A DNA stretch of 64,000 bases from Desulfovibrio piger (GCF_951793255.1 NZ_OX636706.1:62001-126000), one strand, 5' to 3'; numbered from the stretch's first letter, positions 17,782-26,567 are shown. A program made the numbers and translations. The notes: generated by a model from the sequence alone, not told the origin.

Positions 17782-18558
17782 TCAGGGACGATACGCACGC
17801 AGGGCAAACATGGGCACCGGATTGTAGGTGGCGTCCCGCCGGACGAAGATCCGCCCGCTGAGCCCGGTATCACAGCTGCAACGGACAAAGCCCGCCCGTG
17901 CCAGGGCCTCCATGTCCCACTGCGGTCGTTCCCGGCGGCTCAGGGGCAGGGCCCGGCGGATGTCCTCCCCTTCCTGCAGGAGGGCACTATCCACATCGGC
18001 ATGGGCATGTTGCCCCTTTTCATCGGCAAGCCGGGTAAAGTCCACCGCCCCGTAATCGGCATCAAAATTGAGCAGTACGCCGCCGGGCCGCAGCACCCGC
18101 AACCACTCCGCATAGGCCGCCTCGGGATCCGTCAGCGTCCAGGTCAGGTTGCGGGCCAGGACGCCGTCAAAGGACGCATCCCCAAAGTCCAGCTCCGTGG
18201 CACTCATGCAGCGCCAGTCCACCGTGCAGCCTGCCTCATCGGCCAGTGCGACGGCCTGGGCGAGCATCCCCTCGCTCAGATCGACGCCCGTGACCTCGCA
18301 GCCCGCCTGTGCCAGCAGGATGGCAAAAAATCCCGCGCCCGTGCCCAGATCCAGTATGCGCAGGGCGGTCCCGTCTTCCCTGCGCGGCAGCCAGGGCAGG
18401 ATCTCCGCCCGCCACAGGGAGGACTTGTCACTCTGCAATTCCTCACGGCGTACCTGCCCGAAAGCGTCGGAACGCCGGGTCCAGTAACGCCGGATGCGCC
18501 CGTCGAGCCCGGGCCGGGCCTTAACAGCATCCCCGGGGATGCCGGTAGTCTGCTCCAT
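17782..18558 (-). CDS. Class I SAM-dependent methyltransferase
   Basis: About 258 residues. Motif I ILDLGTGAGFFAILLA, then VTGVDLSEGML, FDGVLARNLTWTL and LRVLRPGGVLLNFD form a Rossmann methyltransferase of the small-molecule type. Two ATGs overlap at 18561 and 18558; AAGGAG at 18570-18565 gives better spacing to 18558, and the upstream extension to 18636 lacks conserved residues. It is the last gene of the ABC-importer cluster on this strand, about 200 bases after the ATPase. A substrate linked to the transported ligand (for example a metallophore or peptide) is possible but unproven. Confidence 0.82.
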   Translation of the reverse strand: MEQTTGIPGDAVKARPGLDGRIRRYWTRRSDAFGQVRREELQSDKSSLWRAEILPWLPRREDGTALRILDLGTGAGFFAILLAQAGCEVTGVDLSEGMLAQAVALADEAGCTVDWRCMSATELDFGDASFDGVLARNLTWTLTDPEAAYAEWLRVLRPGGVLLNFDADYGAVDFTRLADEKGQHAHADVDSALLQEGEDIRRALPLSRRERPQWDMEALARAGFVRCSCDTGLSGRIFVRRDATYNPVPMFALRAYRP

Positions 18559-18766
18559 CATGTGCTCCTTTACGGTGTCGTGCGGGTATCGGCAGCCCTT
18601 GCCTCTGGGCCGTCTTTTCACCCGCGGCACGATCACGAAATCTTGCCCGTCTCATGGACGGGATGCGGCCGGCCGTTCCCTGCCGGTGCCGTGCCGCAAA
18701 TCTGCAGCCTTCCTGCCGCCATGCCCGCAGGATGCTTTACGGCGGAGGGCCATGCGCTCCTGTCGT

Positions 18767-19591
18767 TCAGCCCTTCGTCGCCCCGGTGGCTCTTCCTGTC
18801 CCGGCAGCTTCGTCACAGCTCTCGTCCCATGCGGAGCGGAACGGGACGACTGTTTCCAGCATCCGCCGCAAGCGCGGACTGCGGGCGCTCCCCAGCTGCG
18901 ACACCGGCAGATGCTCCGCACAGCGGCCCTGATCTAGGACCAGCAAACTGTCACAGACCAGCGTCGCGGCCTGGAGATCATGGGTGATGAAAAGGCAGGT
19001 CGTGTCGCTGCGAATGTCCCGCAGCAATTCCAGTATCTGCACCTGTACCGGGACATCCAGCGAGCTCACGGCCTCGTCCAGCACCAGAAAGGACGGTCGC
19101 GCGGCCAGCGCCCGCGCGATGCAGGCCCGCTGCACCTGGCCGCCGCTGAGTTCATGCGGCAGACGGCCGGACAATGAAGGCGAAAGCCCTACGCGCTCCA
19201 GCAGCCTGTCCACTTCCCGACGCCGCTCCCGGCGGGAAAGGCGGCAGCCCGGCCCCAGGCCCTCGTCCACGGCCTCCGCCAGCGTAAAGCCCGGATCGAC
19301 CGAGGTCACATAGTCCTGAAAGACCACGGAGAGCCTCCCGCCCCGGGCCCGCCATTGCCGCAAGGGCTGACCTTCCAGCAGCACGATACCACGGTCGGGC
19401 CGCTCCAGCCCCAGCAGCAGACGCGCCAGCGTACTCTTGCCGCTGCCGCTCTCGCCCACCAGGCCCGCCATCTTGCCCCGCTCCAGACAGAAATCCAGCC
19501 CCCGCAGCACGGGCCGGGAGCCCCCTCCATGGGGGACGGCGTAGGTCTTCCAGATATCTCGGACGGAGAGGAAGATATCGCTGCCGCTCAT
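18767..19591 (-). CDS. ABC transporter ATPase, peptide/nickel type (second)
   Basis: About 275 residues with Walker A GESGSGKST, signature LSGGQVQRACIARAL, Walker B FLVLDEAVSSLD and H-loop LFITHD. This is the DppF/NikE-like half of a two-ATPase importer. ATG at 19591 overlaps the previous stop as TGATG; a start further upstream at 19627 would add residues unlike the family. The enzyme hydrolyses ATP at the inner face of the membrane to drive uptake. Fourth-to-last in an operon starting at 23838. Confidence 0.88.
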   Translation of the reverse strand: MSGSDIFLSVRDIWKTYAVPHGGGSRPVLRGLDFCLERGKMAGLVGESGSGKSTLARLLLGLERPDRGIVLLEGQPLRQWRARGGRLSVVFQDYVTSVDPGFTLAEAVDEGLGPGCRLSRRERRREVDRLLERVGLSPSLSGRLPHELSGGQVQRACIARALAARPSFLVLDEAVSSLDVPVQVQILELLRDIRSDTTCLFITHDLQAATLVCDSLLVLDQGRCAEHLPVSQLGSARSPRLRRMLETVVPFRSAWDESCDEAAGTGRATGATKG

Positions 19592-20403
19592 CACCTGTCT
19601 CCCAGAGCCTGCCGGAAGCCCCGCCATAGGGCCAGCCGGGTACGGACCAGATGCCGGGTGCAGGCATGGCCCGGCGCATCGAAAAGCTGTGCCGCCTGCC
19701 CGTACTCGACGCAGCGCCCCGCCTGCATGACCAGCACCTCGTCTGCCAGCTGCTGTACGGCGCCAAGATCGTGCGAGACGAAGATCAGGGATGCCTCACG
19801 GGCCATGTCGGCCAGACAGCGCAGCACCTGCTGCTGATGGCAGGCATCCAGAGCGGTGGTAGGCTCATCGGCCACCACCAGCGCGGGCCGCAGGGCCAGC
19901 GTCAGGGCGATCATGCAGCGTTGCAGCATGCCGCCGGACAACTGGTGCGGGTAGCTGCCCAGGACGGTCTCCGGCAGGTCCACCCGCTGCAGGGCCTCGC
20001 AAACAGCCTCCCGGGCCCGGGCAGCGGACATCCGCCCCCTGTCCCGCAAGGCCCCCTCCAGCTGCTTTCCCAAAGGCCTGAGAGGATCGAAGGCCGTCAT
20101 GGCCTGCTGCAGGATGACGGCCATGCCCGTGCCGCGCAGCTCCCGCCAGCCTGCGGGATCGAGACGGCCCAAATCGCGGCCGTCGAAATGCAATTGCCCG
20201 CTCCGGACCAGCCCGGACGGCAGCAGGCCCAGCAGGGCCCGGCAGAGCAGGCTCTTGCCGCTGCCGCTCTCGCCCACGATGCCCAGACAGTGCCCGCGTT
20301 GCAGCGAAAAACTCACGTCCTGCACCAGCGGCCTGCCGGACAGGCCCTCCGTGACGGAGACATGCCGTAGTTCCAGCAGCGGCACGGGATGTCCATGATT
20401 CAC
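19591..20403 (-). CDS. ABC transporter ATPase, peptide/nickel type (first)
   Basis: 270 residues: VGESGSGKSLLCRALLG, LSGGMLQRCMIALTLALRP, LVVADEPTTALD and FVSHDLG. The DppD/NikD-like partner of the following ATPase. It overlaps the permease gene by ATGA (20400-20403), typical of coupled translation in this family. The C-terminal oligopeptide-type extension (CVEYGQAAQLFDAPGHACTR) supports membership of the peptide/nickel group. Substrate cannot be read from the ATPase. Confidence 0.88.
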   Translation of the reverse strand: MNHGHPVPLLELRHVSVTEGLSGRPLVQDVSFSLQRGHCLGIVGESGSGKSLLCRALLGLLPSGLVRSGQLHFDGRDLGRLDPAGWRELRGTGMAVILQQAMTAFDPLRPLGKQLEGALRDRGRMSAARAREAVCEALQRVDLPETVLGSYPHQLSGGMLQRCMIALTLALRPALVVADEPTTALDACHQQQVLRCLADMAREASLIFVSHDLGAVQQLADEVLVMQAGRCVEYGQAAQLFDAPGHACTRHLVRTRLALWRGFRQALGDR

Positions 20404-21245
20404 AGCACAGGCTCCTTGTGCATGGCGTGCCTGGGGTCCAGGGCATCACGCAGGCTGTCGCCCAGATAGTTGCAGGCCGCCACCACCAGCAGGATGGCCA
20501 GCCCGGGCGGCAGCATCTGCCAGGGGTACAGGACCATCACCTCGCGCGCCTCGCCCAGCATCATGCCCCATTCCGGTGTGGGCGGCTGCACGCCGAGCCC
20601 CAGAAAGGACAGGGCCGAGACCATCAGTATCACCGCGCCGGTATCCAGCGTGGCCAGGACGCTGATCTCCCCGGCAGCGCAGGGCAGCAGATGACGCCTC
20701 ATGATGTGGCCCGTGCCGTAGCCCGCCACACGCGCAAAACGCACGAAGTCCCTGTCCGCATAACGGAGGGTGATGGTCCGCATCATGCGCGCGTACCACG
20801 GCCACTTGGCCACCACGCAGGCCAGCACCACGTTCTCCAGCCCCGGCCCCAGCATGCCCACGATGGCCAGCACCATGACCTCGCCGGGGAAGGAAAGCAT
20901 CACGTCGCACAGCCGCATGAGGCAGGACTCCACCCGCCCGCGCACAAGGCCCGCCAGCATGCCCAGCAGGGCCCCCAGCGAGACCGTGGCCCCCATGGCC
21001 AGCAGCGAGACGCCCAGCGTGGCCCGGGCCCCGTAGAGCAGGCGGGAAAAGATGTCGCGCCCCAGCCTGTCCGTGCCCAGCCAGTGTTCGGGCCCGCAGG
21101 GGGCCAGCTTGCGGCTGCCGTCCACGGCCAGCGGATCCCAGGGCGTCAGCCACGGGGCCAGCAGGGCCGCCAGCAGCACGATGCCCAGGAACAGCAGGCA
21201 GGCCAGGCCAGCCCTGTCATGCAGCAATGCCCGTACGCACCTCAT
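20400..21245 (-). CDS. ABC transporter permease, DppC/NikC-like
   Basis: 281 residues with an N-terminal membrane helix, the periplasmic GTDRLGRDIFSRLLYGAR motif that is diagnostic of DppC/NikC permeases, several hydrophobic segments and the EAA-like loop ALSFLGLGVQPPTPEWGMML. It forms the membrane channel with the DppB-like permease. Overlaps both neighbours by 4 bases, so the operon is tightly coupled. Confidence 0.9.
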   Translation of the reverse strand: MRCVRALLHDRAGLACLLFLGIVLLAALLAPWLTPWDPLAVDGSRKLAPCGPEHWLGTDRLGRDIFSRLLYGARATLGVSLLAMGATVSLGALLGMLAGLVRGRVESCLMRLCDVMLSFPGEVMVLAIVGMLGPGLENVVLACVVAKWPWYARMMRTITLRYADRDFVRFARVAGYGTGHIMRRHLLPCAAGEISVLATLDTGAVILMVSALSFLGLGVQPPTPEWGMMLGEAREVMVLYPWQMLPPGLAILLVVAACNYLGDSLRDALDPRHAMHKEPVL

Positions 21246-22183
21246 CGCAGCCCCCGTTCACGCAGACGCGGGTCCAGCAGGCCCGCACAAATGTCCATGC
21301 ACAGGTTGCCGGCCACGAACAGCACGGCCATCAGCAGGACATAGGCCTGGATGACGGGAAGATCCCGGTTGAAGATGGCCGTGACGCACAGGCGTCCCAG
21401 ACCGGGCCAGGCAAAAATGCACTCCACCACAAAGCTGCCTGCCACCAGCTTGGGCAGGCTCATGCCCAGGGCCGTGAGGCTGGCCTGCAGGGAATTACGG
21501 AGCACCATGTGCAGGATGGCCCCCCGGCTGCGGCCGCAGGCCCGGGCGTAGAGGACGAAGTCTTCCTGCGCGGTCTGCACCATGCTGTTGCGCAACAGCC
21601 GGGCATAGGCGGCCAGATAGGGCAAGGCCAGCGTCACGGCCGGGAGCACCAGCGAGGACGGCCCCTCAAGGCCGCCGGTGGGCAGCCAGTCCAGATGGAC
21701 GGAGAACAGCCAGATCAGCAGCAGCCCCGCCCAGAAGGCCGGTACGGAGGTACCCAGGAAAAGCAGGGCCCGCAACAGACGGTCCACCACCCTGCCCTCA
21801 TGGCGGACACAGACCAGGGCCACGGCCAGGCTGCACACCAGCATGATGGCCGCGGCCGTCCCCGCCAGCATCAGGGTGGGCGGCAGGGCCCGGGCCAGCT
21901 CCCCGGCCACGGGCCGCCCGTTCACATAGCTCATGCCCAGGTCGCCCCGAAGCACATCCGCGAGCCAGCGCAGGTAACGCTCCGGAAAGGGCCTGTCCAG
22001 CCCGAGCTGCGTGCGCACCTCGGCCAGCAGTTCCGGCGTGGGGGTCATGTCATTGACCCGGATGACCACTTCCGCCGGGTCCCCGGGGCTGAGCTGGATG
22101 AGGACGAACGACAGGAACGATATCCCCAGCAAGAGCGGCACGAGCCCCAGCAGGCGACGCAACAGGCAATGCTTCATGTCCAT
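21242..22183 (-). CDS. ABC transporter permease, DppB/NikB-like
   Basis: 313 residues beginning MDMKHCLLRRLLGLVPLLLG, with the LSPGDPAEV periplasmic segment, LGLDRPFPERYLRWL and about six membrane helices. The C-terminal end VEC IFAWPGLGRLCVTAI region is standard for DppB/NikB. It is the first permease after the binding protein, 59 bases downstream, and pairs with the DppC-like product. Confidence 0.9.
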   Translation of the reverse strand: MDMKHCLLRRLLGLVPLLLGISFLSFVLIQLSPGDPAEVVIRVNDMTPTPELLAEVRTQLGLDRPFPERYLRWLADVLRGDLGMSYVNGRPVAGELARALPPTLMLAGTAAAIMLVCSLAVALVCVRHEGRVVDRLLRALLFLGTSVPAFWAGLLLIWLFSVHLDWLPTGGLEGPSSLVLPAVTLALPYLAAYARLLRNSMVQTAQEDFVLYARACGRSRGAILHMVLRNSLQASLTALGMSLPKLVAGSFVVECIFAWPGLGRLCVTAIFNRDLPVIQAYVLLMAVLFVAGNLCMDICAGLLDPRLRERGLR

Positions 22184-22242
22184 CCTTCATCTCCGTCCCG
22201 GTGCCTCCAGGCCATGCCTGCCGGACACCGGGACGCGGTGCA

Positions 22243-23838
22243 TCAAAAATACATCTTCTCGAAGGGGATCTCGTACTGCGACACGCCGAACGAAACGCCC
22301 TTGAGCTCCCGCATGTGGACGGCCTTGGTGCGGGAATAGGTCAGCGGGATGTAGACGCCCTCATCATGTACATAACCGAGGATCTCCGCATACAGGGCCT
22401 TGCGGCGCTCCTCGTCCGTCTCGGTCATCAAACGGGTGATGGCCGCGTCCAGCCATTCCTTGCGCTCCAGACCCAGCTGGGCCTGATAGTCCCCGTGCGC
22501 CGGGATGCGCCACGAGGAAATATAGGACTGCGGGTCGTAAGGCGTGCCCCAGGACAGGGAATACTGCAATTCAAAGTCGCCGCTCTTCTGGCGATCCAGA
22601 AAGGCCTGCTTCTCCTCGCCCACGATCTTCATCTCCACCCCGATCTTTTTCAGGTCCGCCTGCATGTACTCGCCGATGCTGCGCTCCTGCGCATTCTGCG
22701 AATTGTAGTACAGGCGCACGCTGGCCCTCCGTCCGTCCTTGTAGCGCCAGCCGTCGGCCGCCATGAGCCAGCCCGCCCCGTCCAGCAGACGCGCAGCCTT
22801 TTCCGGGTCATGGCCGCGCGCCTCCAGCGGCAGGTCGCAATAGGCCACCGTGGAGGCCAGCAGGCTGGGGGCCACGGTCTCGGAACCGTTGAGGATGGTG
22901 GCGGCGATGCCTTCCCTGTCCACCGCATACTGCAGGGCCAGGCGAACGTCCCGCTCCCGGGTGAACGGCTGGTGGGCGTTGAGCAGTATGGCCCGCGAGG
23001 CGATGGGCTGGCTGATGGCCGCCGCATAGCGTCCCTCACGGCGGATGGCGTCGAAATTGTCCAGGTTGAGCATGTCGCCATCGGCCCCGAACACCAGATC
23101 CACGTCCCCCTTGTGCAGGGCCAGCAGGATGGCCTGGTGGTCGGGCATCACCTTCCAGCGCACGGCCTGCAAACGGGGCTTCTCTCCCCAGTAAGAGGGA
23201 TTGGCCGTGAACAGGGCGTACTGGTTCTCCTTGTGTTCCTTCAGTATCCACGGGCCCGTGCCCACGAGGCCGCGCACGCCGTTGCGCGTCTGGCCGTCGA
23301 TGAAGCAGGACGGCGAGATGAAACGGAAAGGCCGCAACAGCCCCAGCTCGATGAGAGTGGGATAATAGGGGTGCTTGAGTACCAGACGCCAGGTATGGCT
23401 GTCCACGACTTCGTGGCGTTCGATCTCGTTGATCATGTCCAGCCAGGCGTGGCGCAGGCGATTGGCGATGATGGCATCCATGTTCAGGCGGACGGCCTCG
23501 GCATCGAAGGGCGTCCCGTCGCTGAAGGTCACACCACGGCGCAGATGGAAGGTATAGACGCGGCCGTCGGGCGAGATCTCCCAGCTTTCGGCCAGCCAGG
23601 GCCGGACACCTTCCGCCGTGTTGATGACCAGGGGCTCGAAGACCATGCCCTGGGCTGCCATCTCGCCGCCGTACAGGTGCGGATTGATGTCCCGGATGTC
23701 CTTGGTGCTGGCATAGACCAGCTCCTCGCGCGGCGCACCGGCCTGTCCCTTCTCCTCTTCCCGGCAGCCGGCCAGCAGGCTCAGGCCGCAGAGCAGCAGC
23801 CAGCATACCAGCAGTTTGCCCATCCTCATTTTTTCCAC
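22243..23838 (-). CDS. ABC transporter substrate-binding lipoprotein (SBP family 5, NikA/DppA-like)
   Basis: 531 residues. A signal peptide ends in the lipobox LLAGC, so the mature protein is anchored to the inner membrane. The SBP_bac_5 body follows (GMVFEPLVIN, LAESWEISPDGRVYTFHLR, FNAH-type ILLNAHQPFTRERDVR). GTG at 23838 has GGGGAGG five bases upstream; an ATG at 23829 is the alternative. It heads a five-protein importer operon plus a methyltransferase. NikA-like length and the absence of peptide-specific clues leave nickel, a metal-chelate or short peptides all possible. Confidence 0.88.
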   Translation of the reverse strand: MEKMRMGKLLVCWLLLCGLSLLAGCREEEKGQAGAPREELVYASTKDIRDINPHLYGGEMAAQGMVFEPLVINTAEGVRPWLAESWEISPDGRVYTFHLRRGVTFSDGTPFDAEAVRLNMDAIIANRLRHAWLDMINEIERHEVVDSHTWRLVLKHPYYPTLIELGLLRPFRFISPSCFIDGQTRNGVRGLVGTGPWILKEHKENQYALFTANPSYWGEKPRLQAVRWKVMPDHQAILLALHKGDVDLVFGADGDMLNLDNFDAIRREGRYAAAISQPIASRAILLNAHQPFTRERDVRLALQYAVDREGIAATILNGSETVAPSLLASTVAYCDLPLEARGHDPEKAARLLDGAGWLMAADGWRYKDGRRASVRLYYNSQNAQERSIGEYMQADLKKIGVEMKIVGEEKQAFLDRQKSGDFELQYSLSWGTPYDPQSYISSWRIPAHGDYQAQLGLERKEWLDAAITRLMTETDEERRKALYAEILGYVHDEGVYIPLTYSRTKAVHMRELKGVSFGVSQYEIPFEKMYF

Positions 23839-23856
23839 AGGAACCTCCCCATAATA

Positions 23857-23919
23857 GTGGCATGTTTTTAGAAAGCGTGCTACCAGAAAATCGTAGCACG
23901 CTTTCTAAAAACATGCCAC
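23857..23919. promoter_or_regulatory. Perfect 27-bp inverted repeat between divergent importer and porin genes
   Basis: The arms 23857-23883 and 23893-23919 are exact reverse complements around a 9-base loop (CAGAAAATC). The site fills the centre of the 100-bp gap between the binding-protein gene (minus) and the porin gene (plus), 18-19 bases from each start. A symmetrical operator controlling both genes, or a transcribed hairpin in both leaders, would fit. It does not match the NikR consensus GTATGA-N16-TCATAC. Confidence 0.85.
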
Positions 23920-23938
23920 ACATTTCAGAGGAGGACAG

Positions 23939-25486
23939 ATGAAGAAAAACAAGCCGTATGGCGCAGCCGCCGTCTTGCTGGCCGGGGCCCTGTTGGGGGG
24001 CCTCATGACCGCGCCCGGAGCCCACGCCGTGGACTTTCGTGTCAAAGGCGTCTGGATCGCCATGCTCGAATACGGGGATGGCGGCAGCTTCGTCCGCAAG
24101 GACAGGGAAGGAAAAAACGTACAGGGCTGGGGCCGCTGGGGCGAGGACCGTTTCGAGGCCAAGAACCGCGTACGCCTGCAACTGGATGCCGCGGTGTCCG
24201 ATGCCCTTTCCGGCAGCGTCTATTTCGAGATCGGCGGGGCCACCTGGGGCCGCGCCCGCAGCGGCGGGGCCCTGGGGGCTGACGGCCAGATCGTCAAGAT
24301 CAAGCACAGCTATCTGGACTGGAACCTCCCCGGCACGGGGATCAAGGCACGCATGGGCCTGCAGCGCATCTTCCTGCCCGATTTCGTCACCGATGCCTCA
24401 CAGGTCTTCGATGCCGACGTGGCCGGGATCAGCGTCGCCGCTCCGCTCACGGAACATCTGTCCCTGACGGCCTTCTGGGCGCGGGCCTTCAATGACAACT
24501 GGGCCGCCCCCGATGGCGGCCAAAGCGGCTGGCTGGACAATGCGGACTTCTTCGGCCTTTTGCTGCCGGTGACGTATGAAGATATACGCCTCACCCCCTG
24601 GGCGCTGCTGGGAACGATCGGCAAGAACGCGTTCCGCCACGGCAACGGACGGTTCTACAGCCGCAACAGCGAAGGGAGCTACGGCATCGGTCTGTCCCCG
24701 TCCGCCTATCGCTTCGATGGCCGCGAGAGTAGCCTGGCCCACGCCACGGCCTTCTGGGCGGGCCTCACCGGCGAGATCACGGCGGCCCGGCCGTTGCGTC
24801 TGGCCTGGAGCGCGGCCTGGGGCAGCGTCGCCACAGGGGATGCCGCCCTCGACCGTCACGGCTGGTATGCCTCGGCCCTGGCCGAATACGCGCTGGACTG
24901 GGGCACTCCCGGCATCTACGGCTGGTACAGCAGCGGCGATGACGGGGACCCCGCCAACGGTTCCGAGCGCATGCCCACCATCGAGGCCAACAACGAGGGC
25001 ACCAACAGCGTGGCCGGCTTCGGCACCCTGGGCACCTGGACCCTGGGCCGGGACACCCTGCTGGGCTCCACACTGGTGGGCACCTGGGGCCTGGGCCTGC
25101 GCGTGTGCGATATCAGCTTTTTCGAAAACCTGAGCCACACGATCCATCTCAACTATTATCAGGGCACCAACAGCGCCGGCATGGCCCGCCACATCAAGGG
25201 GGCCGGCGGCCCTGACATCGTCCGCCCCAACGGGACGGACTTCAATACCGCCAATTACTACGGACTGTACCTGACCGACAGGGACCGGGCCATGGAAGTG
25301 GGCATCATGAGCACCTATACCCTCCACGAGAACCTGAAGTTGCTGGTGGAGGCCAATTACATCGCCCTGTGGCTGGACAACAGCCGGGATGTCTGGGGCG
25401 GCTACCACGCCGGAGGACGCCGCTACGCCGCCAACAGCACCGAGGATGCCTGGAACATGAACGTGAGCTTCATCTACAAATTCTAG
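23939..25486 (+). CDS. Outer-membrane porin (Desulfovibrio-type homotrimeric beta-barrel)
   Basis: 515 residues with a Sec signal peptide ending GAHAVDF, then alternating amphipathic strands, abundant Gly, Tyr and Trp, and a C-terminal phenylalanine (SFIYKF) expected of outer-membrane barrels recognised by BamA. NRVRLQLDAAVSD and the VKIKHSYLDWNLP region resemble the large porins of Desulfovibrionaceae. GGAGGA precedes the ATG. Divergent from the importer across a perfect inverted repeat, so it probably lets the importer's ligand cross the outer membrane. Confidence 0.87.
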   Translation: MKKNKPYGAAAVLLAGALLGGLMTAPGAHAVDFRVKGVWIAMLEYGDGGSFVRKDREGKNVQGWGRWGEDRFEAKNRVRLQLDAAVSDALSGSVYFEIGGATWGRARSGGALGADGQIVKIKHSYLDWNLPGTGIKARMGLQRIFLPDFVTDASQVFDADVAGISVAAPLTEHLSLTAFWARAFNDNWAAPDGGQSGWLDNADFFGLLLPVTYEDIRLTPWALLGTIGKNAFRHGNGRFYSRNSEGSYGIGLSPSAYRFDGRESSLAHATAFWAGLTGEITAARPLRLAWSAAWGSVATGDAALDRHGWYASALAEYALDWGTPGIYGWYSSGDDGDPANGSERMPTIEANNEGTNSVAGFGTLGTWTLGRDTLLGSTLVGTWGLGLRVCDISFFENLSHTIHLNYYQGTNSAGMARHIKGAGGPDIVRPNGTDFNTANYYGLYLTDRDRAMEVGIMSTYTLHENLKLLVEANYIALWLDNSRDVWGGYHAGGRRYAANSTEDAWNMNVSFIYKF

Positions 25487-25513
25487 CCTGCGGGCCTCAA
25501 GGCCTGTTTCCCG

Positions 25514-25560
25514 CAGCCGCCGTCCGTCCGGGCTTCCCGGATGCGGCGGCTGTTCTGTTC
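25514..25560 (+). terminator. Probable terminator of the porin gene
   Basis: CAGCCGCC (25514-25521) pairs with GGCGGCTG (25545-25552), with inner pairing around the CCGG repeats, followed by a short T-rich stretch. Only 28 bases after the porin stop. Confidence 0.6.
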
Positions 25561-25687
25561 GAAAAAACAGATCTCCGCCACAGGCCACACGACCTTGCCT
25601 GAGCCAGCCCAATTCTCCGTGGACGCTCGCGCAAAGCATGTCTCAAATAAAAAAGCCCTCGCGGTCTCCCGCAAGGGCTGAAATCAG

Positions 25688-26362
25688 AACCACCCGCAAA
25701 GCGGGTGGTTTGCTCTGGCCCTGTAAGGGCCTGTTACCGGCTGCGCCTAAAGACGCTGGCTTTCACGCTGTTCAAGCCCAGTGCCCTTGCCGCCTTGGCT
25801 ACCCCTTAAAGGGGTCTTGATATTCGCGTGATGTCAGCTTGTCTCTCATAATGTCGTGACGTTCCTGATCCTGGATATATTTTTTGATCGTTGCCTCATT
25901 AAGCCCCACCGTACTGACATAATATCCTTCGGCCCAAAATTTTCTGTTGCCAAACTTATATTTAAGGTTTGCGTGCTTATCGAATATCATCAACGAACTT
26001 TTCCCTTTCAGGTAGCCCATGAAATTTGCCACACTGATTTTAGGAGGAATGGACACCAGCATGTGGACATGATCCGGCATCAGATGCCCTTCCAGAATCT
26101 CAACCCCTTTATATTTGCAGAGGCATTGCAGAATTTCTTTTATACTTTCACGGAGCTGTGCGAAGATTATTTTTCTTCTATATTTTGGAGTAAAGACGAT
26201 ATGATACTTGCACAACCATTTCGTATGCGCTAGGCTATGAGCCTTGGTTCCCATAACAAAAACACCTTTCCGTTAATGTTGCGATGGGCTTGAACAACTT
26301 CATCGTAGCGGAAAGGTGTTTTTGTGTGTATAACGTATTGCCTCCACCCGCATAGCGGGTGG
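25688..26362 (-). mobile_element. Second IS200/IS605-type element
   Basis: Nearly identical hairpins bracket the transposase gene: CCACCCGCAAAGCGGGTGG (about 25690-25708) and CCACCCGCATAGCGGGTGG (26344-26362). Further small hairpins (GGCCCTGTAAGGGCC near 25718 and GCGCCTGTCAGGCGC near 26374) lie beside them, so the true ends may extend a few dozen bases. Inserted between the porin and the tRNA-Glu fragment, in native chromosome. Confidence 0.72.
25799..26254 (-). CDS. tnpA: IS200/IS605 family transposase TnpA
   Basis: 151 residues beginning MGTKAHSLAHTKWLCKYHIV. HUH motif in PDHVHMLVSIPP, candidate catalytic Tyr in IKKYIQDQE, and FTPKYRRK plus RKFWAEGYYVSTVG are typical of IS200. Distinct in sequence from the TnpA at 11221-11646, so the two insertions are not copies of one element. 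The reading frame is full length. No TnpB nearby. Confidence 0.92.
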   Translation of the reverse strand: MGTKAHSLAHTKWLCKYHIVFTPKYRRKIIFAQLRESIKEILQCLCKYKGVEILEGHLMPDHVHMLVSIPPKISVANFMGYLKGKSSLMIFDKHANLKYKFGNRKFWAEGYYVSTVGLNEATIKKYIQDQERHDIMRDKLTSREYQDPFKG

Positions 26363-26414
26363 TTTTTTGTTTCGCGCCTGTCAGGCGCTCAACAGGCTAA
26401 AGCCCATAACGAAA

Positions 26415-26442
26415 AAGGCACCTGCATCACTGCAGGTGCCTT
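26415..26442 (-). terminator. Terminator downstream of the tRNA-Glu 3' fragment
   Basis: AAGGCACCTGCA pairs with TGCAGGTGCCTT around a 4-base loop, and on the minus strand TTTTTC follows. It lies 11 bases past the CCA end, as expected for the original tRNA-Glu transcript, supporting native chromosome on this side. Confidence 0.75.
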
Positions 26443-26452
26443 GATTCCTTGT

Positions 26453-26501
26453 TGGCGTCCCCAAGGGGATTTGAACCCCTGTCGACGGCGTGAAAGGCCG
26501 T
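26453..26501 (-). tRNA. tRNA-Glu (TTC) 3' fragment, attachment-site remnant
   Basis: On the minus strand the anticodon arm ACGGC-CTTTCAC-GCCGT (anticodon TTC), the T-arm AGGGG-TTCAAAT-CCCCT, the acceptor 3' strand TGGGGAC, a discriminator G and CCA are all present. The 5' half is missing: no GTCCCCA and no D-arm precede it. This is what integration into a tRNA gene leaves at the far end of an element. The integrase starts 67 bases away. The intact tRNA-Glu should lie at the other end, beyond the window. Confidence 0.82.
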
Positions 26502-26567
26502 TGCCCTCATATCCCTCTTTACCCGTTACACCATTTTTTGCACGATCTGCCAAAAAAGGGAGATCGT

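Noticed and set aside
17695-18987. Plus-strand frame of 430 codons opposite the methyltransferase and ATPase
   Set aside because: Pro- and Arg-rich shadow of GC-rich minus-strand genes, without motifs or a ribosome site.
22201-23871. Long plus-strand frame of 556 codons opposite the binding-protein gene
   Set aside because: It is antisense to a well-supported SBP gene in GC-rich DNA, where long shadow frames are common, and has no recognisable domain.
23857-23919. NikR operator
   Set aside because: The repeat does not contain GTATGA-N16-TCATAC.
24398-25639. Minus-strand frame of 413 codons opposite the porin
   Set aside because: Low-complexity Gly/Val/Ala shadow; the porin has a signal peptide and terminal Phe.
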